From Macrotrachela quadricornifera (taxonomy: Eukaryota > Rotifera > Eurotatoria > Philodinida > Philodinidae): a stretch of DNA of 64,000 nt. The notes under the pieces are model-generated. The model saw only the letters and a list, made by a program, of their open reading frames with translations. It was not told where the DNA came from and searched no databases. The DNA is taken from positions 724,711-788,710 of the forward strand of contig JAJEKB010021378.1 of the NCBI GenBank assembly GCA_022393335.1. Reading direction: 5' to 3'. The position numbers were made by a program, and so were the translations under genes. Shown one piece after another: positions 22,785 to 34,751 of the stretch. Position 1 is the first letter of the stretch. Each line of letters opens with the position of its first letter.

Positions 22785-23219
22785 TTATGGTCGTCGACAG
22801 TTGGGATTTGATGATGCTTGTTGATCCAAAAATTCAATATAGCTGGTGATGTTTCTCGTATTTCTACCACATAAACTTGCCTGCAGAGAACCATCAAATC
22901 GTTGTGCCCATATCTGCCAGTTTTGTCCTGTTTCAATTGATAATCCACATGCGGCTGAATTGTCATTAGTGAATATTGTTACTTTTTTAGAATTACAATT
23001 CACACCTTTGAAGATTTCTATTATCTTGAAAGTGACCTTCTTTGATGGTAATGCCCCTGAATTGGGTTCAATATTAATAGCTTTACCGTTGAAAACAGCA
23101 TCTGCAGCAGCAAAACTTTCCGCAACTGGCGGTGGCTGCAAGCAGCTACAAGCAGTAGCTGATTCGAATAGAAACAATGACAACAGTAAAACAAGAATCA
23201 AATTGATTTGTGAAGGCAT
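22785..23219 (-). CDS. Secreted TIMP/netrin (NTR)-like domain protein, 144 aa
   Basis: The ATG is followed by a hydrophobic signal peptide of about 23 residues (LILVLLLSLFLFESATA). Cleavage would expose an N-terminal CSC. In tissue inhibitors of metalloproteinases the N-terminal Cys-x-Cys chelates the catalytic zinc of the target protease. The next part (FAAADAVFNGKAINIE, VTFKIIEIFKG) and the later Cys residues (about positions 75, 91, 117 and 140) match the beta-barrel of the TIMP/NTR family. The length fits a lone N-terminal NTR domain without the C-terminal TIMP subdomain. A role as a secreted protease inhibitor is inferred. NTR domains also occur in netrins, complement and PCOLCE, so inhibition is not certain. 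It is a single exon. Confidence 0.78.
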   Translation of the reverse strand: MPSQINLILVLLLSLFLFESATACSCLQPPPVAESFAAADAVFNGKAINIEPNSGALPSKKVTFKIIEIFKGVNCNSKKVTIFTNDNSAACGLSIETGQNWQIWAQRFDGSLQASLCGRNTRNITSYIEFLDQQASSNPNCRRP

Positions 23220-26165
23220 ATCTAGAAAATAATGAAAAAATGTAACAATACAATATACATTTCATGTTTTGCATTAAAAAACATCTATTAGATTTAAAAA
23301 ACAGTCTATTATTCTTATGTAAGTTTATCTTTCACACAGGATAAAATGAAGAGGTAAGAATTAGGATCAAAGATTTCGTTGAAGTTCATGGATTTACACT
23401 CATAATTACTACAAAAAACTAAAAATCTATGACAAAGAAACGAACAATGATTAGATTCCAATAAAGTCTCATGAATTGCTGAATGTCTGACGAAATCTCT
23501 CTATTATATAGATGTGAGTATACCTGAATGCATGCAACTATTTTATTCATCACTTATCCATACTAAATCAATATAAAGAACACCTACTATATATTGCAAG
23601 AATAAATATGAAATGAAAAAAGAAATATGTGCGCCATACTAATTCGAATATAATAATAGAATACAATCATATCTACAGTATATTCAAGTAAAAATATTGA
23701 CAGTGATAGTAAAGGTTTGCGATATGAAATGAAGTAACGTACATGACGCATACCTTTATATATACTCACATCTTACTACGCATGGTTAATTATAGATACA
23801 AAGGAAAAAAAGTTTTTCTTTCTTAAATCGTTCTCGAAAGCTCCTTTTCTTTCATTTTCTTTAATCGAATATAATCCCACATGTTGTCAAGTAAATGACG
23901 TACTATTTGCGCAAGAAAAAAAAACAAGTACAGAATATATTATTAAGCTTAATTACCAACAAACAACTATAGAATATTAAAAATAGCAGCATTTTAATAA
24001 TGTTATATTTATTCAACTATATATAGAATTGCAACTACGTATTTTGCTCTTTATTAATGGCTCATTTACGCATTCGTTAGATTCTAAAAGATGAAGGTCT
24101 ATATAAAATCACTAAATAGTATTATTATACTTTGTGACGTATACACTTCATAATATATTCAAAAAGTTAGACTATGAATTGAGGAGAAGAAAGGCATCAA
24201 CCATGGCTACATAATCATTATGAAGCATTAAATTCACAAGAGCATCCTACGTTGATCAAAAAATATGCACAATAATAGAAACTAAAGATAAACTTCACTC
24301 AAATCATCATTGTATTTCGCTTATTTGACGGCTAATAAAACTCGACCATAAAACAATCGATAGAGTTCGGTTTATTCTACATAACTACTTGCATCGTTTT
24401 TAAACAAGATTTTAATTGATTATAACTTCATTTTTTGTCAATACTTCCTTTCATTGATCATATAACTCGTATCAAACATATAGTCTCTACCGTAAGATCT
24501 TTTTGTATTATTTTCCTAGAGTACTATGAACGAAAGTTATTCGTTTATAAATGAATTCTTAGACTATTTATTTTTCTTTTATAAGCAATAATCCGTCATC
24601 ATTAACATGCAATATTAGAAATGGAATAAAACGAAAGAATTACAAAAACAAATATATGAATTATATATACTTATGTTAATACTGTCAACACATGACAGTA
24701 AAGCGGTAGTTATTTTTACTTTTTTTAAAATTCTATTTGTACTGGAAGTTAACGCATTTGCTGTTCGAATACATATATAAATAAGAGAAATGCTTCTCGA
24801 ACAATTGACTATCTTTGAAAATCAATGATTGTCTGTTAGATACTTATCACTTCATATATTTGTTTTAGTGGTATAAAAATTTGCACGTTTCGTCTCCGCA
24901 AGTATTGCATCTGCAAGTTCCGTTTAGAAAAAATCGATATATGCTAATATATTTAATCCTATAGATTGTATGAATATATATCAAGTTACGATCATCTATA
25001 CTTACTGATGTGTATTGGTTGTTCTTTAATATTTTAGACAATCAATATATCATTTGGTGAGTTAATACATAGATCATAAGTTTGTTAATATTTCTCAAGA
25101 AAGAACATATCGCTCTCAGAAAGATATTGTGTTCCATCGTTGGAAAAAATTTCGTATAATGTAAAGTACATATGCAGTTATTTTATGTTTGTTGCAGGAA
25201 TTTCTACATGAAAAAGATTAAAAGATCAGGAAGAAATTTTATTTATGGCAAAAATTATGTTTCATTTTTTTTCTATGATTATATATTTTCTTTCTTTAGT
25301 GACGACAGTGGAAACGAGTTGGTTAGTCTATAAGAAAAAGTTAAATGAGCTTATCTATGAAATATATCAATTTTCCAATCAAAATTAATATTTCAACATT
25401 ATTTGACATATATTATTATACTGTATATCTATCGAATTAAAACACTACGATTATTAAATTACATTAAATATAATATTTTCAAATGAGATTTTGCTTAATT
25501 AACTTGATAATATCTTATCCTATGTTCCACGATTACATGGTTTGTCATGCGACAATTTGTATGGATCGGAAAATAGTCGAACATATAGAATTTTGATGAC
25601 TTTTAAATTGTTTGACAGGTGTTTCTCTCAAACATTTATATGCTAAATTTACGTGTCTTTGATTTCCGACATAAATATTCTTTATCACGTTAGAATATTG
25701 TTCGTCAATCATATTTATCTTGATAGTTCAAATGCGATAAAATATTTTCTGACTTACTTTTGTCGAACAGTTGATTTAAATACCCTAGACAATGTATTGA
25801 GCTAAGAGCACCCGAAAAGTATCCAGCGATTAGTATTTTCCAGGAACTTTCAGGTACTGCAGTATTTTAAAGTACTCAAGCGGGTATCCTGCTGGAAAAC
25901 TTGTAGTAAATGGATATTTATTGAGGATTTATTAACTGTATTAAGATTTTCGTGTACTCTTGGTCAATTGCTGTTCCTGGCCCTCATTCTAAGGATTGCG
26001 TACTGCTAGTATTTATAATATATAAATTTTGTCGATTAACGAAATATTCTATTGTATTTACAAAATACTGAATAATAAAATATTAAAAATCAGAATGAAA
26101 GGCTTTATATTTATTGTTCAATAATTAATCTTATTGTATTAATATAAGTTCATTTGTATGATACA
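23220..26165. other. AT-rich spacer, 2.9 kb
   Basis: A long stretch with no credible gene on either strand. The 60-aa frame at 23587-23769 is an AT-rich artefact. No tandem array or transposon ends were found. A short self-complementary stretch (GTACTGCAGTATTTTAAAGTAC) lies near 25854-25876. Confidence 0.5.
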
Positions 26166-27863
26166 CTAACGAATCCATATATGAATAAAATATTTGAATA
26201 TTAAATCTCTACCAATTTCAACTGTTGATGGTAAATAATGACGCAATTTTTCAATAATTGGATCGTTTTCCACATATCTTTCTTGAGTCCAACTATCTTT
26301 TTCACATTGAATTTTAAGTGCACGAAGATTATTCAGATTGTTAATGAAAAGTAATATATCCATTTCATTTTTAATCTTTAATAAAAGAATTTCACATCGA
26401 TTTATAAGTGATGAATGACTTAGTTCATCACATTGTTCACTAGTTAAATAATCACATTGACTTAATAGATTAAGTCGACGAATTGATGTATTATTTAATG
26501 TAAACATAAAATCATGTAATGTCAATGAATAAAGTTGAGTTGTTTGATCAAGTATTAATTGTACAATTGAAAGAGGAACATATCGTGAGATTTCAAGTGA
26601 TTTTAATTTATTTAATTTTGTAATAGATAACCAAAATTGTTCATCAACAGAGTCCGGTATGGAAAGATGATGAATATTAGGAAAATGAATTTGTGGATGA
26701 AACGAATTACTTGGTTGAAATGATTCATTATAAGATAAATTTTTCACCTGTTCATAAGACCAATTATTATCGGTATCTGGACATGTTGATTTACATATAG
26801 TATTATCAGTAAATGATAAACCAGAAAAAGCATATGGAATAGTATAAAAATTAATATAACCTGACCACATATCAAGAGTTAAATGGCAGCGAATATACCA
26901 TTTATGATCTTCTAACCAAAATCGACTTTTGAATGAATCAATCAACTGTCCAGTTTCTTGTTCACAGTTTGTTATAGAACATGAATAGTTAAATTTGAAC
27001 TGAAGTATCTTCAGTTGTGGTAAATGATCATTAATTATTCGTTCCCATTGATGTCCATTAAGATGTATAGTTGATGAGCTTACTTTTAAATGACATAAAT
27101 TAATTGTCTTATTCAAAAGATTCATCATCATACGTTCACTTTTTTCAATATACAATTCAAGAGAAGTTAGAGATGGAATAATAGGTAATATTTGTCGATT
27201 ATCAGTATCTCGTGTATGTATTGAAATATGTTCAAGATTTTTTGTACATTCAAAAAGTTTAGTTAATTCAGCTAAGGAGCAACTAATACTTTCAATAGTT
27301 AAATGTTTTAAAGATAAAGATGAAGTTTTTATTGGTGCTAAATATAAATCATGTCCAAATGTAATATCAAAATAACAATGAGTAAGTTTTGGTAAATTCC
27401 AAATTTGATTTAATATTATTTCACAACTAGGTTGAACATCTTCAGTAAAACATTTAATCAATTTTATATTGGTTAAATTTGAAAGATGAGACAGATCATT
27501 TATTAATATCTTCAATGTTTCACTTGATCGAATTTCATATAATGATAGAGATTTTAAATTGATGAATTGATTTAGAGTAAGATTATTAGCAAGAAATATT
27601 TTTGATTGATATGGTGTTCCATCATCATCTGATAGAGAAAATTGTGTTATTGCACTAGCGATAGATGACAGATATCGTTGACATAAGAAATCAAAATTTT
27701 CTTTTGATATTGATCGAAAATTAAGACCATATTCATTCAAATAAATAAGCAGGGCTGAATGAAATCGAGAATTTAGATGAAAAAAAGTACGTAAAATATC
27801 AGCAGTTGTCAGAAATTTGAATATATTTAACAATAATTCGTTAGGCAATGATTCAAAAGACAT
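26166..27863 (-). CDS. F-box protein with LRR-like C-terminal part, 565 aa
   Basis: The N-terminus is a clear F-box (residues 2-45: FESLPNELLLNIFKFL, then a hydrophobic pattern to about 45), the Skp1-binding module of SCF ubiquitin ligases. The rest is rich in leucine with repeating L-x-x-L-x-L blocks (for example FINLKSLSLYEI, LPKLTHCYF, LPQLKILQF, LNKLKSLEI, LNNLRALKI), suggesting a degenerate leucine-rich-repeat solenoid that selects the substrate. I place the start at the ATG at 27863, immediately before the F-box. An upstream in-frame non-ATG extension of six codons is possible but unneeded. It is a single exon of normal length for an F-box/LRR protein. F-box families are expanded in bdelloids, and the substrate is unknown. 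Confidence 0.8.
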   Translation of the reverse strand: MSFESLPNELLLNIFKFLTTADILRTFFHLNSRFHSALLIYLNEYGLNFRSISKENFDFLCQRYLSSIASAITQFSLSDDDGTPYQSKIFLANNLTLNQFINLKSLSLYEIRSSETLKILINDLSHLSNLTNIKLIKCFTEDVQPSCEIILNQIWNLPKLTHCYFDITFGHDLYLAPIKTSSLSLKHLTIESISCSLAELTKLFECTKNLEHISIHTRDTDNRQILPIIPSLTSLELYIEKSERMMMNLLNKTINLCHLKVSSSTIHLNGHQWERIINDHLPQLKILQFKFNYSCSITNCEQETGQLIDSFKSRFWLEDHKWYIRCHLTLDMWSGYINFYTIPYAFSGLSFTDNTICKSTCPDTDNNWSYEQVKNLSYNESFQPSNSFHPQIHFPNIHHLSIPDSVDEQFWLSITKLNKLKSLEISRYVPLSIVQLILDQTTQLYSLTLHDFMFTLNNTSIRRLNLLSQCDYLTSEQCDELSHSSLINRCEILLLKIKNEMDILLFINNLNNLRALKIQCEKDSWTQERYVENDPIIEKLRHYLPSTVEIGRDLIFKYFIHIWIR

Positions 27864-28376
27864 TGATAATTGATCATACAACTCATGTATCGAAATTAAA
27901 TGCTAAATCATTTTAAAAAAATCAATTCAAGGCAAGAAATAAATATTAGACTAATCAACAAAGAAAAAAAAACAACTATTAGAGAGCGAAAGAACCTATT
28001 AGGAAGCAATTTTAAATAAAAGTACAATATTATTTTATCCTGCCTTATTGTATAGATGGCAGGTGTTACCAATAATTGTAAATACATTTACTATGAAGAA
28101 ATTTTTATCACATATGTACTAGTTATTCATACGTGTACAAACTGTGAAAGTATATGAAAATAATTCGAAAAATATAAAATTGTAATCAGAAAAGAGCATT
28201 CTTTTTTGTTTTTAAAAGCAACAACGTATTTCTCTTTTCTTTAACTTGTCTGCCTCGTACCGTCATATTGCGAAAGAATCACTTTTTTCTCTGTTATTAC
28301 ACAATTTTTATTTTCATTTGTGTCATGCATACAAGAAGATGACAATATATTATTTACAACCAGACTATTCAATGTA
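27864..28376. promoter_or_regulatory. Divergent intergenic region (F-box gene / adenylyltransferase-kinase gene)
   Basis: About 510 bp separate the two divergent starts, so promoters for both probably lie here. It is AT-rich, with no clear TATA box or palindrome that I would name. Confidence 0.4.
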
Positions 28377-30385
28377 ATGGCTCAGAAGAATGTCACTGCT
28401 TCGTTCCATATCAAAACTTTGCTTGAACCAAATGATATTTCTATCCTTCCTCAACATCGTTTAAAAATATCGCAAACTAATTTAATTCCTGCTATTTGTT
28501 TCTATAATGGTTCTTTTGCTCCGATTCATGCAGGCCATATCAATGTACTACAAGAAGCAAAACAGTATATTGATAGTCTTGCTACACATAAATTGCTAGC
28601 TGCTTATATTTCACCTTCACATTCTGGTTATATAGCAAGAAAATTATGTTCAGAAGAGTTCATTGGTACTGGACATCGTCTTGCTATGATTCATCTTGCA
28701 CTGGAAAATCTCGATTGGGTAATGGTAGATTTGTACGAGACATTTCAGCCAATTAGTTCTCCACTTAGCTCTGTTATGGAAGCTTTTTCGATGCGTGTTC
28801 GCTCACAACTTCCGGATGGAGCAAAAATTGATATTTTTTGGTTAAAAGGAGAAGATTCTCTATTTTATCGTCCTTCAGAAAAGCTGTTTCGACTCGGATT
28901 TCAATCACTATATATTTTGAATCGTGGATGGAGTGAGAATATAATTGACAAAGACATATCTAGCCAAGATATTTATGAGAAACGATGGCAACAACTAAAA
29001 ACATCGTCCTCCTTTCCAGAACGGTATGTTTAATTATTGTAAAGTTGTGTCATTATTATATCTCTGTATTTGATAGATTACATCTGATTAAAGTAGCTAA
29101 ATTAGATCTCTCCTCTACTGCCATTCGGACGTGTTCACGTAACTCCTTAGTAACACGTCAACAGCTTCAGTTATGTACCCAACTCGATAGTATCGCTACG
29201 TACATCTTTGAACATCATCTCTGGTGCATACGTAATGATTCATTGCCCGTAGAAATATCATGCATACCGATATTTTCTGGACAAAACGATGATCTAACTC
29301 CTGAGTTGCTGTCACAAATGCTCTCTAGTTCGTTAAATAACTCAGTTAATGTGACTTCTTTTCTAACGAAACGAATCGGTCAAGGTAAAGGTTGGGGTGG
29401 TCCTGTATACCGTCTTTATAACATTCAATATTCATCTACTTCTAATAACAATCTGCCAGAATCAATGGTACTAAAACTATCGACTGGTATTTGGAATGGA
29501 CGTATTGCCTCGATTGAACCAGATTTTTATTTGAATCTTGCGCCACGTATCTCTCACATTGAAATTCCGCGAATCTATTATGCTGCTCGATATTCTAATG
29601 CTTCTGAAAAGACTCTATTACTTCTTGAAGATCTCTCTTTGAACTATGAAATGTTGAGTAAGAATCAATGGCTTAATGATTCAAATTTATTTTCTCTAAT
29701 AGCTACAATCGCAGCCTTACATGCAGAATTTTTCGAACATCCACTTTTGCTCAGCAAGGCCTTCACATGGTTACCGCCATTGAACTCAACACTTACATAC
29801 TACCAAACAAAGTACACAAATAAAATAACCGACAAGAATTATACAAAGTTACTTCAAGCCAAATTATCGTCTAAAGCGTACGCATACATGAATGCACTTT
29901 GTAAACATATTCCGCATCTCTTTCAAACACTCAGTAGTGAACGATATAGTCTATCACATGGAGATTTTTGTATCAACAACGTATTTGTAAGACGTGATCA
30001 ACCACATCGTTTACTACTTTTGGATTGGCAAACTTGTTGCCGTGCTAATGGCTTGATCGATATCGTATATTTCCTACGCCTACTTGGCAGCAAGCGAGCT
30101 CGTTCACTTGAGCCACAAATTCTCAAGCTGTATCATCAAGTACTAAGAAAGTATGGAATAACACACTACAATGCATCGGATATTTGCAACGACTACTATT
30201 CACTTGCTCTTCCTTTTATGTTTGTCTTTTTCGTTTGCCGGGATGTTCCAAGAAGGAGCAAACTGGAAGAAATGTCAGACATGTTGGAGGATATTATGGC
30301 GCATAGTAGAAGAACCAAACGAAAGACATGTGATTGTGACTTTGAGATATTAACACAAGCAGAAAGCGATAGTTCAGAGAATTAA
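28377..30385 (+). CDS. Fused NMN-adenylyltransferase-like and APH/choline-kinase-like protein, 651 aa
   Basis: There are two exons, 28377-29023 and 29077-30385. The 53-bp intron (ACG/GTATGT...TTGATAG/ATT) joins in frame. The N-terminal half is a nucleotidyltransferase with the motif GSFAPIHAGH (residues 45-54), GEDSLF (158-163) and, just after the splice, LSSTAIR (227-233). The last is the nicotinamide/nicotinate mononucleotide adenylyltransferase ISSTxIR signature. The C-terminal half has the aminoglycoside-phosphotransferase/choline-kinase fold. Lys349 (VLKLS) is the likely ATP lysine, SHGDFCINN (509-517) the catalytic Brenner loop and LLDWQ (D532) the metal site. The start is the first in-frame ATG. 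Adenylyltransferase plus kinase recalls bacterial NadR (NMN adenylyltransferase plus ribosylnicotinamide kinase), but NadR uses a different kinase fold. Choline kinase plus phosphocholine cytidylyltransferase is the other precedent. The exact substrate is unknown. The splice is essential: without it the SSTAIR motif would fall in another frame. Confidence 0.82.
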
Positions 30386-31531
30386 CATTGAAAATTTAAC
30401 TAATTATAAATGTCTTTTCTGTACATGTGTTTGTAGCAACCTAAATGATTCAATAAAGAATCATTTATAACGCTTAAGCTTAGTGTCAGTGACGATTTGA
30501 CAATTTGTTCTATAAAATTTTAATACTGTGATTAAATATTGAACGTAACCAATAAACAAACCAATATCATATATGCTGAATTAGCGTAAAAAAAACTATA
30601 TAACAAACTTATGACAACCTTCCTCACAATTACCAATTCATTCGTTTAATTGCTTTCATATCATCACAAATTTTATTTACATAAAATTCCTTTCTTCACT
30701 TCATTTCGAAGTATTTTTAATACGTTTTTGATCATAATTTAAATACTATTAAAAATATAATGTTAGAATTTCTTTAATAATCAATATTAACGCTAATAAT
30801 GAAGAATAAATATACAGAAAATTAGCAATAAAATAAATTAAATATGAATTTTTTCATAGATTTTTTTGAGTATATTACATACTGACCTTCCAAATCGATA
30901 AATGTATTAAAATATTTATTTTAATAGATTATACTTCAAATGAAATTGAATAACTCTTATAAAAAAAAAGAGTATATTTCAGTGATATTTTTACTGCTTT
31001 ACTTTATTATTATTCGTTATCAAAATACGTGTACCTTGAACTGTCGTATATATTATATATAGAATAAAGAAAAAAAAAACGTTAAATAACATTGTTATCA
31101 ATAGATATATAATAATATTGTTCTCCTACTTATACAAATATGAATATCATATCGTCGGCAAATTTACACGTGGCAATAAATACATCGATATAAAATTTAT
31201 TTATAGTATATATTTACACGGTTGGAAGTAATATTATTTCTAACCGTGTATATATTTTTTTTTCTTTATATTTATGTGACCTTTTAACCTAGTGTCAATT
31301 TTTGTTTCTATATCTCTATTCTTTCTTTCTTATATAAACGAATAAATAAGAATGACCTACATTATAAAAATATGTACGATGACTTTGCTCTCGCGAATTT
31401 TATATTCTTATCTAGTGAAATTTTTGTTTTTTTCTTTTTTTATTATCATTGTTACATATAAACTTTTTGTTAGAGTAAAATATTTACTATATCTTTTTCT
31501 TTTAGAATTTTTTTATTAAATAGAAATAATA
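30386..31531. other. AT-rich spacer upstream of ACSL copy 1
   Basis: No gene is seen in 1.1 kb. A conspicuous hairpin lies at 31210-31254 (listed separately). The rest is AT-rich with several A or T homopolymers. Confidence 0.5.
31210..31254. promoter_or_regulatory. Palindrome/hairpin upstream of ACSL copy 1
   Basis: ATTTACACGGTTGGAAGTAA is followed by its near-complement ending in TTTCTAACCGTGTATAT. ACACGGTT (31216-31223) and AACCGTGT (31242-31249) are perfect complements, with further pairing on both sides. It lies about 280 bp before the ACSL start and could be a dimeric-factor site or a tiny MITE remnant. Confidence 0.45.
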
Positions 31532-33656
31532 ATGTTCCAATCTTTTTTAAAATCAAGAATAACATATACTTTATTAATTAATCGAACAATTCCATTTACT
31601 CAAACAAAAACATTTACTTATAAAACACGTGTTCAACGTCATTTTAATGATGGAATAAATTTAAAACAACAAACTATTGAAATTAATTCAAATGAACGTA
31701 TTCGTCGATGTGCATTTTATAAAGATATTGATCTTTATTCATTTTATAAAACAACCTGTCCGAATGTACGAACACTTGGTGATACCTTAAATGAAGGTTG
31801 TATCGTTTCAAATGATGGACCATGTGTAGGCACTCTTCAATCATCAAATGATAAAGAATTATTACAATGGCTTTCATATTCAAAAGTAATAGAACAAAGT
31901 CAATATATTGGTTCATATTTATGGAAACAAACTAAACTTATACCAAAACAATCGAAAGTAGCTATACTTTCATCAAATAGACCGGAATATTTATTTGTTG
32001 AACAAGGATGTTATATGTATGGATTTATTGTTATTAGTTTATATACGACTTATGAACCTGAAACTATTTTAAATGTTCTTAAAAGAACTCAAACTGAAGT
32101 ACTTGTTATTGATAATATTGAACGTATTAAATCATTTGAAAATGATTTATTAAATAATAAACAAATAAAAGAAATAATAGTTTTGGATGATACTAAGTCT
32201 GGTGAAAATAGTAAAATTCATTCACTTTCATCAATATTCAAAACAATGAAATCTACAGATATATGTGAACGACCAGAACTTGATCCAAATGATATTGCAA
32301 CATTTATTTTGACAAGTGGAACAACAGGTACGAGAGAATAGTTAAAGTATCATTACAAATTCTTGTTTTTTTTCCGTATTTTAGGAGAGCCAAAAATTGC
32401 CATGCTCTCACATGAAAATCTATTAGCAACAGCAAAAGGTCATCTTATTCGTTTAGATCAAGCTAATATTGTAAAACCTGTAACTGATCGTCATTGTTCA
32501 TTTTTACCAATGGCTCATATATATGAACGATTTATGCTTTTACAAGGTTTATTACGTGGTACACAAATAGTATTTTGTCCAGCACCTGAAAAACTTCCAA
32601 ATTATTTATCTATGGTAAAACCAACACAAATATCTACTGTACCAAGAGTTTTAAATAGAGTTTATGATGCAGTTATGACAGAAGTAAATAAAAGTAAAGT
32701 AAAACAATTTCTTGTTCAACAAGCATTACGTGAACAACCATCATTTTTAACCCATATTGCTTTTCGTAAAGTTAAAAAATTATTTGGTGGTGAAGTTAAA
32801 GCAATGGTAACAGGTTCAGCACCAATAACACCTGATGTAATGCATTTTTTTCGTATTGCATTAAATATTCCAGTTCTTGAAGGATATGGTCAAACTGAAT
32901 CAGCAGGTGGTGGAACATTTACTCATCCAATTGATTTTTCATATGGTGCTATTGGTTCACCTATACCAACAGTTGAAATGAAATTAGTTGATGTACCTGG
33001 AACAAATTATCGAAGTGAAATGAATCAAGGAGAAGTTTGTATTCGTGGACCAACTGTTTTTAAAGGTAAATTAAATTTAATACTTGATATTATACATATA
33101 TCGTAATTTATATTAAGGTTATTATGAAGATGAAGTAAAAACACGTGAAACAATTGATGAAGATGGTTGGTTACATACAGGTGATGTTGGAGAATGGACA
33201 AGTAATGGAGCATTACGTATTATTGATCGTACAAAACATATATTTAAATTAAGTCAAGGAAAATATATTGCACCTGAACGTCTTGAAGATGTATATATTC
33301 GTTCTCGATGGGTCGCACAAATTTTTGTTGATGGTATTAGTACTGAAGCAACTATTGTAGCTATTGTTGTACCTGATGAAGAATATGTGCGAAAACATTT
33401 TAAATCATTACCTGTTGGAACATCATTTGTTGATCTATGTAAAGATGAAAAATTAAAAAGTATTATTTTATCTGATTTAAATCGATTAGCTGAAAAATAT
33501 AAACTTCAAAAATATGAAAACATAAGTAATATTCATCTTCATCCAGAATTATTCTCTCAAAATAATGGACTTCTTACAGTAACATTAAAAACACGACGAA
33601 CAAATGCTAGACAATACTTTCAAACAATTATTCAATCATTATATGATATTGATTAG
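31532..33656 (+). CDS. Long-chain fatty acyl-CoA synthetase (ACSL-like), copy 1, 671 aa
   Basis: The enzyme activates long-chain fatty acids with ATP and CoA. There are three exons: 31532-32327, 32385-33065 and 33118-33656, with introns of 57 and 52 bp, both phase 1. Splicing creates the AMP-binding P-loop TSGTTGEPK (about 261-269). It also joins GPTVFKG to YYEDEVKTRET. Other signatures are GYGQTES, the DGWLHTGDVGEW block and IFKLSQGKYIAPERLE, the ACSL-specific FKLSQGEY-type motif. The N-terminus (NRTIPFTQTKTF...RVQRHFNDG) is basic and Thr-rich. It might target membranes or mitochondria, but no clear helix is present. The length fits the 660-700 aa ACSL family. A second copy lies at 42511-44804, and the two share near-identical stretches in exon 1, intron 2 and exon 3. 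Confidence 0.9.
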
Positions 33657-34115
33657 ACGATAATTATTAATACTCTTTCTAAGAATTGATTTTTTCTCAA
33701 TCATCTGTAAATTATTTTGTTTATCATTGTTAATTTTTTTTCTTCTTATCTGTTCATTAAAAATATTCAATATATAAATTATTAAAATACATCACTATTA
33801 GGAATCGTTCTTTTAATTATTTAGTTTCGAAATGAGCATTGAAAGGTAAAAGTGATAACATTTGGATAAGAACTATTTTTATTGAATGCTAGATTGTTAC
33901 AGTAGATCACAATGGGTACGGGATAAAAAGTGAAGCACTTTTACATTTCATTTTACCATTATTTAGAGAAATACGTATACATTTTATCCTATCGTATTTC
34001 TTTATAAAATGACGAGTTTTTCATGCTGCATCTTGTGCTTGCATATCCTTTATGTCATTCTGACTAAAATAATTTTCGATTATTATTATTTTATTTGTAA
34101 AATATAAAATTTTCA
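33657..34115. other. AT-rich convergent spacer
   Basis: About 460 bp between the 3' ends of ACSL copy 1 and the minus-strand small secreted protein. No feature beyond AT-rich tracts is seen. Confidence 0.45.
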
Positions 34116-34496
34116 CTAACATTTCGTACCATTCAATTTATGTTTATTTGATTTACATATAATAAATATATGATAATGAGTAGAAAATAAAGACCACATT
34201 CGTGTTGGATAACTTGTATTTGATGATGATGATGATAAATCATTAATACCTGTAACAAACCAATCTGACCATTGTCCAGTTGTTGACCATAATAATTTAT
34301 ATGCTATTATATCACCACATTTAATTATCCAATCTACATTCATATCTAAACCTGATTCACTCCATAAAGAATTATCATCAGGAGAATTAACAACTTCATA
34401 ACATGTAGATTGAGTTGTTTTATTTGTGGATTGTTGACCATTGATGATATTAATTGAAAATATAGCAATAATTAATATTGAAAATTGAATAAACAT
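34116..34496 (-). CDS. Small secreted protein of unknown function, 126 aa
   Basis: The ATG is followed by a hydrophobic signal peptide (FIQFSILIIAIFSINIING, about 20 residues). The mature part is about 105 aa with four Cys residues (in STCYEVV, IIKCGD, IICKSN and the final C), a WSTTGQWSDW aromatic patch and a Ser-rich linker (SSSSSNTS). I do not recognise a family. The spacing of the Cys residues and the Trp-rich core suggest a compact extracellular domain. It is divergent from the ThuA-like gene, with 255 bp between the two starts. Confidence 0.6.
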   Translation of the reverse strand: MFIQFSILIIAIFSINIINGQQSTNKTTQSTCYEVVNSPDDNSLWSESGLDMNVDWIIKCGDIIAYKLLWSTTGQWSDWFVTGINDLSSSSSNTSYPTRMWSLFSTHYHIFIICKSNKHKLNGTKC

Positions 34497-34751
34497 TTTT
34501 GAAATATGAATTATATTTTTATTTTCTACTTAGTATATATATGTAGACAAAAATTCCAAAGGTTAGAAAACTAATGTCCTTTAACACACTTCCTTTATAT
34601 TTTTGGAATGATAAGAACGCCATCGCAATTCTTCGAAACAAAAGAATAGCCCTCTGATGAGAATGATCGCATATGTTATACAAAATTATATATGTACTTG
34701 TCGCCATTCCCAATATTTCCATCTGTTACAGTACAACCAACGATAATAATA
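34497..34751. promoter_or_regulatory. Shared divergent promoter region (small secreted protein / ThuA-like)
   Basis: 255 bp between two divergent ATGs, both opening signal-peptide proteins. Promoters for both must lie here if neither has an upstream exon. TATATATATG at about 34535-34545 and ATTATATATGT at about 34684-34694 are possible TATA elements. Confidence 0.4.
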
